From positions 248,001 to 312,000 of the forward strand of contig NZ_VBSN01000049.1 in NCBI RefSeq assembly GCF_006149045.1: a DNA stretch of 64,000 nt. The letters run 5' to 3'. Below the pieces are notes generated by a model. That model did no database searches, was not told where the DNA came from, and saw only the letters and a list, made by a program, of their open reading frames with translations. A program made the position numbers and the translations under genes. The DNA comes from Dyadobacter flavalbus. GTDB lineage: Bacteria > Bacteroidota > Bacteroidia > Cytophagales > Spirosomataceae. This document shows positions 18,382-28,023 of the stretch, piece after piece; positions within the stretch are counted from its first letter, which is position 1, and every line of letters starts with the position of its first letter.

Positions 18382-21300
18382 TTAGATAGATATATTCAGG
18401 CCAAAAAGAATCGTGCGGGTCTTCGGGTAGAAATTGTTGTAATCCACTCCCGGCGCAATGCCGCCCTGATTTACTTCCGGATCAATGCCTGTGTATTTGG
18501 TAATGACAAACAGGTTATTCACGGAAGTATAAACCCGCAGGTTTTTGACAAATGGCCCCAGTTTCCTGAAATTATACGCCAGCGTGGCATTGTCAAGCCG
18601 GATAAAACTTCCGTTTTCCAGAAAGCGCGAGGAATAAACGTATGCATTGAAATCTTTGACAGACTCCTCGGCAGCGTCCACAAGGATGTTGCTGTACTGC
18701 GCTGTGCTCGGCCTGAACAGATCGGCACGCGTTGCATTGAAGATTTTGTTCCCGAATGCGCCTCTGATGAATACATTCAGATCAAAGTTCCCGTATCTCA
18801 GGCTGTTGTTCCAGCCCATCAGCAATTTGGGCTGCGAGCTTCCGAGATAATGATAATCCTTTCCAACGACCGGCGTGGTGGTGAGGCTTCCGTCGGCGGC
18901 CACAAACTGCGATACACCGCTTTCATCTTTTCCTGCATAAAGAAAGGCAAAGTACTGCCCCAAAGGACGGCCCGATTTCAGGATCTGCAAGGATCTTCCG
19001 GACTGGCCGCCGCCCTCCGGACGTGACAACAACACCGAATCTCCGCCTGCAAATAACGGGTTGGTCAGGCTTGTGATCACGTTTTTGTTATGCGCAAGAT
19101 TGACGCCGCTTGTCCAGCTGAAATTAGTCTTGTCAACCATTTTTGCGCTCAGATTGAATTCAATTCCCTTGTTGTTAACGCTTCCGCCATTGGCCACAAT
19201 GCTGCCGGACGGAACAATAATGCGGTCCACGGTATAGGAATAAATCATGCCAGTCGTGTTCTTTTCATACAGTTCCAGTGATCCGTTGATCCTGCTTCCA
19301 AATACTGAAAAGTCCAGACCGATGTTGGAAGTAGCCGTTTTTTCCCATTTCAGATCCGGGTTTTCGGATTTTGTAGGGCCGAAAGCACCTGTAAGTGCGC
19401 CGTTGTAATAGTACGTTCCCAAACTTCCGGATATAAACTGTGCGGTGTAAGCATTAAAGCCGGTCGCATTTCCGGTAACGCCGTAGCTTGCTCTCAGTTT
19501 CAGGTCGCTGAGCACATGCTGGTTTTCCATGAAACTTTCCTGACTGATCCGCCATGCAGCGCCGACCGACGGAAAATACCCCCACTGGTTATTGGCCCCG
19601 AAAACCGAGCTGCCGTCTCTCCGGATCGAGCCCTGCAGTAAATACTTGCTTTTGTAATTGTAATTGAATCTTGCAAAATCCGAAATCAGCTGGGTTTCCT
19701 GATAAATACCATCGGGCCCGAAACTGATCTGATAGCCCGCCGTTCCGTAAGGATTGCTCAGCGCCAGGTTGTTGTAAGTGATATTGTCGACAGGCAGGTT
19801 GCTTGTAGTTACCTGAAACCCTTCGCCGATCCTATTATTTTGCCAGGAATAACCAATTACCGCGTTCAGGGAATGATCACCGAACTCCTTGTTCCAGGTC
19901 AGGTACGTTTCCAGGATCTTGTTGGTATTCTGATAAGAACTTCTGCTTGCCTGACCGTTTTTCCCGAACGACTGCACGGCATGAAAACCAAGGCCCGGAT
20001 CGGGATTGTCGTACATGTTATTGTAGTTGTTCGTAAAATATTTGTTGTAATACGAACCCTGCAATGCGGTTGAATTGAGGTAGGAAATATCCAGGTTGTA
20101 AGTAAGCCCGAAAGGCAGTTCCAGCTGTGTTTTGAAGCTTCCGATGAGATTGTTCGTCTTGGTGTTCATCTCACTGTTGTTGATCATCGCCACCGGATTG
20201 TAGTAATTCGTATTCTGGAAATTTTCGAAATAGGAACCGTCTTCATTTTTGACCGGCGAAACTGGCAGATAGGAAGCCGACTGAAGCAGCACGGTATTGC
20301 AGTACGGAATATCGTCGGCATTGCTCTGGGAATTCGTAACAGAAAAGCCGAATTTCAGCTTGTCTTTCAAGGCACGCTGTTCGATGGACAGACGCCCGAT
20401 AAACCTGCTCAGCGAACTGTTGAGCAAAATACCGTCCTTCCTGACATAATTCAGACTGGCACTGTAGGTCGTGTGCTCGCCTCCGCCGTTGAAAGACAGG
20501 TTATGGTTTGTTGAAATGGCTGTTTTTTTCTGAATGGACGATTGCCAGTCGGTATTGGCACCTTTGTCGTCGGCGGGCGAGAAGCCCACATCATTTTTTT
20601 CCAGAAAAGACCTTAACTGATCGGCCGACATCATATCGAGCTTGCTGGAAACTTTTTCAATGCCGATGTATGAATTATACGAAATCTGCATCTGGCCTGC
20701 TTTTCCTTTTTTGGTTGTGACCATAATCACGCCGTTTGCTGCACGGTTTCCGTATATGGCCGTGGCAGCCGCATCCTTTAATACGTCAATGGAAGCGATG
20801 TCGTCCGGCGCAATGGTGGAAATGTCCGCACCGGGCACGCCGTCAATCACGTAAAACGGACCCTGCGCACTGTTGATTGTGGATGCACCGCGCATGACGA
20901 CTGCTGCGGGCCGGTTCGGGTCACCGCTTGCCGTAATGTTCAGGCCCGGCACTTTGCCCTGAAGCAGCTGGCCTACGTCCGTGATCGCTCCGCGGTTAAG
21001 CTCTTCAGTTTTGATGGTGCTTACCGCGCTCGTCAGGTTTTTGCGGGATTGCTGGCCGTAACCCACAACGGCTACTTCGTTCAGTGTCGTATTACTTTCC
21101 GAAAGTGTAACGGAAATAGTGCTTTGCTTGCCAACCGGAATTTCCCTGGTATCAAACCCGATGTAGGAAAAAACAAGTACGTCCGTTTCAGCGGCATTCA
21201 CGGAGAAATTACCTTCCATGTCCGTCGTCGTTCCCAGTTTGCTGGCTTTCACGATGACCGTCACGCCGATCAGCGGCTTTCCGTCGGAGCCGAGCACCTG

Positions 21301-21738
21301 ACCTTTGATGATTTCGAGGAGCTGCTTTACAGGCGCTATGACCTTTGTTTCCTTTCTGGCCTGCAAAACCACGGTCTGGTCTACAATAGAATATTCCATC
21401 GGCTGGTTTTTCAATACTTTTGAAAGCGCATTTTCCAGATCGCTGTCCTTGATGGAAACCGTGATCTTTCCGGCCTTCAGCATCAGCTCCGATTTGTACC
21501 AGAACGAATAGCCGCTCTGCCTTTCTATGTCTTTCAAAACCCTTTCCAGCGGTGCATTCTGCGCAACCAGCGTAATTTTCTGGGCTGCGGTGTTGGCACT
21601 CACCTGCATGCAGAAAGCAAGGCAAAAAATAAAGATCAGTTTCATTACCAAAAATGTTCTGGTGGCCCGGAGACTCCGATAACAGTCTGCTATACATGAC
21701 AGTCCGTGTCTCTTTTGGATAAGAGAGTTGTGATTCAT
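18382..21738 (-). CDS. SusC/RagA TonB-dependent receptor with STN domain
   Basis: 1118 residues. A long N-terminal leader with a hydrophobic segment (FLVMKLIFIFCLAFCMQVSA) precedes an STN domain at about 55-125 (LERVLKDIERQSGYSFWYKS), a carboxypeptidase-regulatory-like domain at about 142-215, a TonB box (LNEVAVVGYG), the plug (VVMRGASTINSAQGPFYVID) and the barrel. In-frame methionines closer to the hydrophobic segment could also start it (for example MKLIFIF). It works with the SusD at 16750 and should signal through FecR at 21903. Confidence 0.95.
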   Translation of the reverse strand: MNHNSLIQKRHGLSCIADCYRSLRATRTFLVMKLIFIFCLAFCMQVSANTAAQKITLVAQNAPLERVLKDIERQSGYSFWYKSELMLKAGKITVSIKDSDLENALSKVLKNQPMEYSIVDQTVVLQARKETKVIAPVKQLLEIIKGQVLGSDGKPLIGVTVIVKASKLGTTTDMEGNFSVNAAETDVLVFSYIGFDTREIPVGKQSTISVTLSESNTTLNEVAVVGYGQQSRKNLTSAVSTIKTEELNRGAITDVGQLLQGKVPGLNITASGDPNRPAAVVMRGASTINSAQGPFYVIDGVPGADISTIAPDDIASIDVLKDAAATAIYGNRAANGVIMVTTKKGKAGQMQISYNSYIGIEKVSSKLDMMSADQLRSFLEKNDVGFSPADDKGANTDWQSSIQKKTAISTNHNLSFNGGGEHTTYSASLNYVRKDGILLNSSLSRFIGRLSIEQRALKDKLKFGFSVTNSQSNADDIPYCNTVLLQSASYLPVSPVKNEDGSYFENFQNTNYYNPVAMINNSEMNTKTNNLIGSFKTQLELPFGLTYNLDISYLNSTALQGSYYNKYFTNNYNNMYDNPDPGLGFHAVQSFGKNGQASRSSYQNTNKILETYLTWNKEFGDHSLNAVIGYSWQNNRIGEGFQVTTSNLPVDNITYNNLALSNPYGTAGYQISFGPDGIYQETQLISDFARFNYNYKSKYLLQGSIRRDGSSVFGANNQWGYFPSVGAAWRISQESFMENQHVLSDLKLRASYGVTGNATGFNAYTAQFISGSLGTYYYNGALTGAFGPTKSENPDLKWEKTATSNIGLDFSVFGSRINGSLELYEKNTTGMIYSYTVDRIIVPSGSIVANGGSVNNKGIEFNLSAKMVDKTNFSWTSGVNLAHNKNVITSLTNPLFAGGDSVLLSRPEGGGQSGRSLQILKSGRPLGQYFAFLYAGKDESGVSQFVAADGSLTTTPVVGKDYHYLGSSQPKLLMGWNNSLRYGNFDLNVFIRGAFGNKIFNATRADLFRPSTAQYSNILVDAAEESVKDFNAYVYSSRFLENGSFIRLDNATLAYNFRKLGPFVKNLRVYTSVNNLFVITKYTGIDPEVNQGGIAPGVDYNNFYPKTRTILFGLNISI

Positions 21739-21902
21739 ACTTTTGTTTTGAGTTGGTACTAAACGGTTTGCGAATAATTGTTGGGTAATGCCGGCTCTTT
21801 ACAGGCGGGAGCGGTTGCAACGTTCCCGTTCTTTTTTCAGAGACAGCACCTGTTTTTTTGGGTTTCTGCGGGTGTCTATGCTGTCATATTGGCTGCCTTG
21901 GT

Positions 21903-23093
21903 TTACGGGGTTACGATAATTGATTTTCCTTCAATTCTGAATTTCACGCCGCTGAGCGAGAGTATTTTCAATACGCGGGAAACATTGCCGCAGCGGGGCA
22001 GCTTTCCTGTAAAGGTTTCCTTGCCCGGATTACCTTCGTAAGTCACCTCCACATCGTACCATCTGGAAATCTGCCGCATGATATTTTCAAGATTATCGTC
22101 TTCAAACTGGAAATAACCGTTTTTCCAGGCCATTTCCTTTTCCGTGTCTACGCCGCTGGCCACCACGATACGGTCCGAAACAGCTGTTACACGCGCCTGC
22201 TGACCGGGAGCCAGCATGGCCGATTTTCCTGCACGGCTTACTTTTACGGAACCTTCCATCAAAGTGGTTTTGATCGCCTTTTCATCTGCATAAGCCATTA
22301 CGTTGAAGTGCGTTCCGAGGACGGCAATCCTAGTTTCACCCGCTTTTACAAAAAATGGCATTTTCGCATTGTGCGCCACTTCAAAATACACCTCGCCGGT
22401 GATTTCAACGCTCCGCTCCTTTCCGCTGAACGCAGTCGGGAATTTCAGACTGGAGGCGGCATTGAGCCAAACCCTGGAACCGTCCGGCAAAACAATGTGA
22501 TACTGGCCGCCTTTGGGCGTTGTAATGGTGTTGAAGACAGCGGCTTTGTCAGCATTTCCGGAAATGTTGTAAACCAGTTCCCCGGCTGCGGACTTTGTAA
22601 TGCTGGTATTGCCCTGACTGGCCAGACTGCCGTTTTTGGCGCTGTCGAGCATAATGCTGGAACCGTCGCCCAGCGTAAGCATGGCCTTGTTTCCGCCGGG
22701 CGGAATGTCGGCCAGTTCAGGCTTTGGAACCGGTTGCTGCGCAAGCCGGTTCTGATCCCCGCGTGACCACCAGTATAACCCGATGGTTAAAATGATCACG
22801 GCCGCCGCAGCCATTTTCGGCCAGAGGTAACGACGTACAGGCGTATCGTTTTCAGCTGTTTCCTCCGAAGTTTCTTCCGGAACGGCAGGGATAATGTTGC
22901 CCAGAATCCTGTCAGAAACCTGCACGGGCATTTTGGTTTCACTTTCAAACCCGTTCCATTCTTTTTCGAGCGCCTCTGTGATCACCTCGTCCGGGTTCTG
23001 CTTTATCCATACTGCCAGTTCCTGCTTTTCAGCTTCACTGCAGTTTCCGGCAAAGAATTTCCCCGTCAGATATTTTATCCTTTCTGTATACAT
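21903..23093 (-). CDS. FecR-family anti-sigma factor
   Basis: 396 residues. Cytoplasmic N-terminal part 1-92, one membrane helix at about 94-110 (MAAAAVIILTIGLYWWS), the FecR domain (TITTPKGGQYHIVLPDGS, VEITGEVYFEVAHNAKMPF, then ETRIAVLGTHFNVMAY) and a C-terminal DUF4974 region ending near KILSLSGVKFRIEGKSI. It is the presumed anti-sigma partner of the ECF factor at 23244 and receives the signal from the STN domain of the SusC at 18382. It is separated from the sigma gene by 150 bp. Confidence 0.93.
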   Translation of the reverse strand: MYTERIKYLTGKFFAGNCSEAEKQELAVWIKQNPDEVITEALEKEWNGFESETKMPVQVSDRILGNIIPAVPEETSEETAENDTPVRRYLWPKMAAAAVIILTIGLYWWSRGDQNRLAQQPVPKPELADIPPGGNKAMLTLGDGSSIMLDSAKNGSLASQGNTSITKSAAGELVYNISGNADKAAVFNTITTPKGGQYHIVLPDGSRVWLNAASSLKFPTAFSGKERSVEITGEVYFEVAHNAKMPFFVKAGETRIAVLGTHFNVMAYADEKAIKTTLMEGSVKVSRAGKSAMLAPGQQARVTAVSDRIVVASGVDTEKEMAWKNGYFQFEDDNLENIMRQISRWYDVEVTYEGNPGKETFTGKLPRCGNVSRVLKILSLSGVKFRIEGKSIIVTP

Positions 23094-23243
23094 AAATAAT
23101 ATTTCTATTCCGTGGAAGCAGTTGAATTCTATTTCGCCTTTTGCTAATCAGGCAAACGTTTATGATGCAGAAATCAGCTATGACCAAATAAAAGACAAAC
23201 GGGAACGACGCAGGGACTAGCCGTATGTAAAAAAAATCTGAAA

Positions 23244-23837
23244 TTATTTTCTGAGGAAGGCTGCAAGCGCCAGAAAAAGGAATGTATCGGAGTGCCGCCG
23301 AAGCTGCGTACGAATGGTCGACATGGCCTGTACGATGTGGTTTTTAACGGTATTCGGAGAAATTTTCAGCAATTCCGCGATCTCTTCATGGCTCCTGCCC
23401 TCCTGCCGGCTGAGCTGGTAAATCGTCTTTTGCTGCGCGGGAAGTTTGTCAATAATCGCACTGAGCAGCTTTTCGGTTTCATTCAGAGCAACCAGATCTT
23501 CCGTTGCATTGTGCGAGGGATCGGCCTGGAACAGTTCAGAAATCAGCAGCGTTTCGTGAGACATTCTCCGAAAATGATTGATCGCATGGTTTTTGGACAT
23601 CCGGAACAGGTAACTTCCGAAATTGTCAATGCCAGCAAGTGACGCATGCTCGTTCCACAACTTCATGAAAACGTCCTGAACAATGTCTTCGGCAAGCATT
23701 TCCGATTCCGTAAGCCGGAGCACATACGCGTATAACTTGTTTTTATACAGATGAAAAAGCAAAGTAAAAGCGCTTTCGTCACCTGTTGATGACAGAGTCA
23801 GTAATGCTTTCTCGGAACCTGCAGGCTGTTCGGACAC
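23244..23837 (-). CDS. ECF RNA polymerase sigma-70 factor (GTG start)
   Basis: 197 residues from GTG 23837; no ATG lies at a suitable position. Region 2: LYAYVLRLTESEMLAEDIVQ, DVFMKLWNEH. Region 4: LPAQQKTIYQLSRQEGRSHE, then the HTH EIAELLKISPNTVKNHIVQA. It starts the minus-strand operon 23837-16750. Like the first sigma factor it ends in a short hydrophobic tail (FLFLALAAFLRK). Confidence 0.92.
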   Translation of the reverse strand: MSEQPAGSEKALLTLSSTGDESAFTLLFHLYKNKLYAYVLRLTESEMLAEDIVQDVFMKLWNEHASLAGIDNFGSYLFRMSKNHAINHFRRMSHETLLISELFQADPSHNATEDLVALNETEKLLSAIIDKLPAQQKTIYQLSRQEGRSHEEIAELLKISPNTVKNHIVQAMSTIRTQLRRHSDTFLFLALAAFLRK

Positions 23838-24097
23838 TTGGCTTCTTACAATATTTTATTCAATTATATATTAAAAATAAGACAATTATATATTTTACAA
23901 CGGATAAAAACACATATAATATTTGAATACGCTTCACCACTTGCCCGACTGCTCCGGCTCCGTGCCTGATACCAAAACCAGGAATGCCATTGAAAAAGAA
24001 TCCGGCGGGGTTCCGGTGGCAAGTCAGCAATGAACTGGGTGCATTTATGAAATATCTTGAAAACATACTAAATTGAGCAAATTGAAAATCTTTACTG

Positions 24098-25183
24098 ATG
24101 CAAAAAACCAAAATCACCATACTGGGTGCCGGTTTCATTTCCGATATCCATCTTGAAAGTTATCACCGGTTTGTACCCGAGGCAGAAGTCGTGGCCGTGT
24201 ATACCCGCGATCCTGAAAAAGCGAAGGCGTTTTCGGAAAAGCACCAGATCGGCCAGTGGTATGATGATATGGAACGGGCGATCAGCGAATCGGGATGCGA
24301 CATTGTGGATATCTGTCTTCCCAATTTCCTGCATGCCCAAGCAACCCTGCTCGCTGCCAAAGCCGGAAAGCACATCATTATCGAAAAGCCGCTGGCCGTT
24401 ACGCTGGAAGAGGCCGACCAGATGCTGGCTGCCTGCCGCAATGCAGGCGTGAAACTGATGTATGCCGAAGAATTATGCTTTGCGCCCAAATACGAGCGTG
24501 TCCGTCAGCTGGTGACAGAAGGAGCCGTAGGGCAGATTTACATGATGAAACAATCCGAAAAGCATTCCGGGCCGCATTCCGACTGGTTTTATGACATCAA
24601 TCTGTCCGGGGGCGGGGTACTGATGGATATGGGATGCCATGCGCTGGCGTGGTTCCGGTGGATGCTGGGCAATAATCCGGCCGTAAGCGTTTATGCAACC
24701 ATGAAAACGGTTCTGCATCAAGGCCGTACGCTCGGCGAGGATAATTCCGTAGTGATCGTCGAGTTTGAGAATGGCGTGACGGCCGTGGCCGAAGACAGCT
24801 GGGCCAAACACGGCGGCATGGACGACAAATGCGAAGTACATGGCCTGGGCGGTGTCGTTTATGCAGATTTGTTTATGGGCAATGCAGCCGTGGCATACAG
24901 CCGCGAAGGTTACGGCTATGCCATGGAAAAAGCCGACACGACAAAGGGATGGAGCTATGCGGTTTTTGAAGAAGCTTTTAACCAGGGTTATCCGCAGGAG
25001 CTGAAACATTTTGTGGATTGTGTACGCCATGATCAAGAGCCTCTGGTAACCGGAGAAGACGGACGGGCCGTACTGGAACTGATTTACGCAGCGTATGCAT
25101 CGGCAGGAACAGGCAGGAAAGTAACGCTTCCGTTTGCACCGAAAGTAGAAAAGCCGGTCGATCTCTGGCTGTCGCACCGGTAA
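24098..25183 (+). CDS. Gfo/Idh/MocA-family oxidoreductase
   Basis: 361-residue NAD(P)-dependent sugar or cyclitol dehydrogenase type protein. The N-terminal Rossmann motif is ITILGAGFISDIHLESY, the conserved EKPL lysine motif appears in HIIIEKPLAVTLEEAD, and the C-terminal domain has GGGVLMDMGCHALAWFRWML, with the DxGxH pattern of the family. No export signal, so it is cytoplasmic. It is followed 43 bp later by a GMC oxidoreductase in the same direction; the two may act successively on one polyol or sugar. The substrate is unknown. Confidence 0.93.
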   Translation: MQKTKITILGAGFISDIHLESYHRFVPEAEVVAVYTRDPEKAKAFSEKHQIGQWYDDMERAISESGCDIVDICLPNFLHAQATLLAAKAGKHIIIEKPLAVTLEEADQMLAACRNAGVKLMYAEELCFAPKYERVRQLVTEGAVGQIYMMKQSEKHSGPHSDWFYDINLSGGGVLMDMGCHALAWFRWMLGNNPAVSVYATMKTVLHQGRTLGEDNSVVIVEFENGVTAVAEDSWAKHGGMDDKCEVHGLGGVVYADLFMGNAAVAYSREGYGYAMEKADTTKGWSYAVFEEAFNQGYPQELKHFVDCVRHDQEPLVTGEDGRAVLELIYAAYASAGTGRKVTLPFAPKVEKPVDLWLSHR

Positions 25184-25226
25184 TTTTCAGCTTCATCGTT
25201 TTTAGTTTTAAAATACAAAATTCAGG

Positions 25227-26918
25227 ATGCAGGAAAATACATTTGATGCGATTGTGATCGGTTCGGGCATCAGCGGCGGATGGGCTGCCAAGGAACTTTG
25301 TGAAAAAGGAATGAAAACCCTCGTTCTGGAAAGAGGAAGAAACATCGTACACAATCAGGATTATCCCACCGCCCACAAAGCGCCTTGGGAACTGGAACAC
25401 CGGGGACGTATGCCGCGCCGGTTTCTGGATGAAAATCCGCTGATTTCCAAAGCAGCTGGCTTCGAAGAAGCGACTGCGCATTTTTTTATCAGAGACAAAG
25501 ACCATCCGTATGTTCAGGAAAAGCCTTTTGACTGGATTCGCGGCTATCAGGTTGGAGGCAAGTCACTGACATGGGGCCGGGCAACGCAGCGGTGGAGCGA
25601 TTTCGAGTTTTCGGCCCCGGCGCGTTTCGGGTACGGGCTTGACTGGCCGATCCGGTATGCCGACGTTGCGCCGTGGTACTCACACGTGGAGAAATTCATC
25701 GGCATTTGCGGCAGCAAAGATGGCATTGAAGCCATGCCGGACGGCGAATTCCTTCCGCCTTTTGATTTCAACTGCGTCGAATCCGCCATTCAGCAATCCA
25801 TCCGAAAAAACTATCCCGACCGGTTTATGGTGCATGCCCGCTGGGCACATCTGACGCAGCCAAAAGAGATTCATCTCAAACAGGGACGCGGACAATGTCA
25901 GGCGCGCAACATGTGCATGCGCGGATGTCCGTATGGCGGCTATTTCAGTTCGGTTTCCTCCACTTTGCCCTGGGCACAAAATACCGGCAACCTCACGGTC
26001 CGGCCTCATTCCGTGGTGCATTCCATTATGTATGATGAAAAAGCAGGCAAGGCCAAAGGTGTCCGGATTATCGATGCCGAAACGCATGAAGCGACCGAAT
26101 TTTTTGCCAAGATCGTTTTTGTAAATGCGTCCGCGCTGAACTCCAACCTGATCCTGCTGAACTCCACTTCCGCAAGGTTTCCGGACGGACTGGGCAACGA
26201 CAACGGCCTGCTGGGCAAATACATCTGTTTTCACAATTACCGCGGGTCGGTCAGTGCGGGTATGGACGGGTTTCTGGATAAATACTATTACGGACGCAAC
26301 CCAACGGAACCGATTATTGCCAATTACCGGAACCTTCATAAACAGGAAACGGACTATTTTGGCGGTTTTACCACATTCACAGGCGCTTACCGCGCGCGCC
26401 AGAATGCCGGGTCAACCGAAGTGCCTTTCGGACAGGAACTGAAAGAAGCTTTTACCAGACCGGGAGGCTGGCGGACGTACATGTACATGCAGGGCGAGAC
26501 CGTTCCCAAAGCGGAAAACCACGTCAGGCTAAGCGCCGACAAAGTCGATGAATGGGGAATTCCGCTGCTGGTTACTTCCGTTGGCTACGACGATAATGAC
26601 GAAAGAATGCTGAAAGACTTCCTGAAAGAAAGTACGGAAATGCTGGAAAAAGCAGGCTGCAAGGATATAGAAGCGCATGACAGCAAACAGCCTCCCGGCT
26701 TGGACATTCATGAAATGGGCGGTGTAAGGATGGGAAAAGATCCGAAAACTTCGCTTCTTAACGAATGGAACCAGCTGCACCATTGCAAAAACGTATTTGT
26801 AACGGACGGCGCCTGCATGACCAGCACAGGAAACCAGAGCCCTTCCATCCTTTACATGGCGCTTACGGCAAGGGCTGTGGATCATGCAGCCGGTGAATTA
26901 AGAAAAGGAAATCTGTAG
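25227..26918 (+). CDS. GMC-family FAD oxidoreductase
   Basis: 563-residue flavoprotein. FAD-binding GSGISGG near residues 9-15, then the GMC signature around VGGKSLTWGRATQRW. A Cys-rich QARNMCMRGCPYGG stretch is typical of the bacterial branch. The C-terminal domain has HEMGGVRMG and VTDGACMTSTGNQSPS. No Tat or Sec signal is present, so action in the cytoplasm is likely. It forms a two-gene unit with the Gfo/Idh/MocA protein and converges on the AraC gene at 27033. It probably oxidises a sugar or polyol hydroxyl, passing electrons to an unknown acceptor; no small accessory subunit is encoded nearby. Confidence 0.92.
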   Translation: MQENTFDAIVIGSGISGGWAAKELCEKGMKTLVLERGRNIVHNQDYPTAHKAPWELEHRGRMPRRFLDENPLISKAAGFEEATAHFFIRDKDHPYVQEKPFDWIRGYQVGGKSLTWGRATQRWSDFEFSAPARFGYGLDWPIRYADVAPWYSHVEKFIGICGSKDGIEAMPDGEFLPPFDFNCVESAIQQSIRKNYPDRFMVHARWAHLTQPKEIHLKQGRGQCQARNMCMRGCPYGGYFSSVSSTLPWAQNTGNLTVRPHSVVHSIMYDEKAGKAKGVRIIDAETHEATEFFAKIVFVNASALNSNLILLNSTSARFPDGLGNDNGLLGKYICFHNYRGSVSAGMDGFLDKYYYGRNPTEPIIANYRNLHKQETDYFGGFTTFTGAYRARQNAGSTEVPFGQELKEAFTRPGGWRTYMYMQGETVPKAENHVRLSADKVDEWGIPLLVTSVGYDDNDERMLKDFLKESTEMLEKAGCKDIEAHDSKQPPGLDIHEMGGVRMGKDPKTSLLNEWNQLHHCKNVFVTDGACMTSTGNQSPSILYMALTARAVDHAAGELRKGNL

Positions 26919-27032
26919 TACTTCGACAACATTAATTCCGGTTAAACCATAAGCATATGATTGTGGAATTTGCTTTATGGAATCCTGTATACAGCGGATC
27001 TAAAAATTTTAATAACGCTCTATTACAATGAT

Positions 27033-27947
27033 TCAATTAAAACTGGCTCTGAATTCCAGCGGAGATAACTGTGTCTTGGACTTGAAAAACTTATTGAACG
27101 ACTGCGGATGCTCGAAGCCCAGCTGATACGCAATTTCTCCGACCGTAAGATTGCTGATCGTCAGGTTTTCTTTCGCTTTTTCAATCAGCCGCATATGAAT
27201 GTGCTGCTGTGTATTGTGGCCTGTCAGCGTCCGCAGCAGGTCACCCAAATATTTTGGCGAAATATTCAGCTGCCCGGCAAGAAACTGCACCGTCGGCAAG
27301 CCTTTCAGCAATGCGGTCTGATCATCAAAATAGGCATCCAGTATTTTGTCCAGCTTTTCGAGTAATGCGTTGTTCAGGGGTTTTCGGGTAATAAATTGTC
27401 GCTTATAAAATCGCTGACTGTAACTCAGCAGCAATTCAATCTGCGAAATCAGCACGTCCTGACTCACGTCATCTATGGCCGTTTCCAGTTCGTCGTCAAT
27501 GTTCCTTCCGATTGTGCTGATGATGGCTCTTTCCCTGCCGGCAAGATGCAGCGACTCATTGACAGCATAACCAAAAAAACCGTACGTTTTGATTTTGGCA
27601 TCCAGCGGATAATTCCGCAGAAAATCGGGGTGAACGAGCAAGGTAAAACCCGAACCGGCAGCAGCCGTTTCCAGGCCCGTCAGCGGCTGACCGGGCGACG
27701 TAAAGAACATGCCGCCTTCTTCAAAATCGTAAGTCGTCTGCCCGTACCGCATCCGGCAGCCCGCCGATTCATTATAGGTAATGTTGTAGAAATCCATGAC
27801 AAACGGAAGTGCCAGCATCTCACGCGTAATTTCCACTTTACTGTAATCCAGCATGCTGATCAGCGGATGCAAAGGACGCGGCAACCCGAAAGCGAGCTGC
27901 ATTTCTGCAATAGAATGAAAAACCCGGATTTTATTTCTCTGTTCCAT
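27033..27947 (-). CDS. AraC-family transcriptional regulator
   Basis: 304 residues, paralogue of the regulators at 1577 and 39373. Cupin-like N-terminal part with MRYGQTTYDFEEGGMFFTSP, and a C-terminal double HTH: FLAGQLNISPKYLGDLLRTL and VGEIAYQLGFEHPQSFNKFF. It is preceded on the same strand by an SDR gene 76 bp upstream, with an inverted repeat between them, suggesting that the pair is co-regulated. The inducer is not known. Confidence 0.92.
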   Translation of the reverse strand: MEQRNKIRVFHSIAEMQLAFGLPRPLHPLISMLDYSKVEITREMLALPFVMDFYNITYNESAGCRMRYGQTTYDFEEGGMFFTSPGQPLTGLETAAAGSGFTLLVHPDFLRNYPLDAKIKTYGFFGYAVNESLHLAGRERAIISTIGRNIDDELETAIDDVSQDVLISQIELLLSYSQRFYKRQFITRKPLNNALLEKLDKILDAYFDDQTALLKGLPTVQFLAGQLNISPKYLGDLLRTLTGHNTQQHIHMRLIEKAKENLTISNLTVGEIAYQLGFEHPQSFNKFFKSKTQLSPLEFRASFN

Positions 27948-27962
27948 AATAGGATTTTATAG

Positions 27963-27996
27963 ATGCCGGAAAATATGGAAATGATTTTACCGGCAT
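27963..27996. promoter_or_regulatory. inverted repeat between SDR and AraC genes
   Basis: ATGCCGG (27963-27969) and CCGGCAT (27990-27996) are perfect 7-bp arms, extended by AAAA/TTTT with a one-base offset. There is no T tail in either direction, so an operator for the adjacent AraC gene is more likely than a terminator. Confidence 0.4.
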
Positions 27997-28023
27997 GTCA
28001 TCATGGTGTTCGAATGTAATTAA

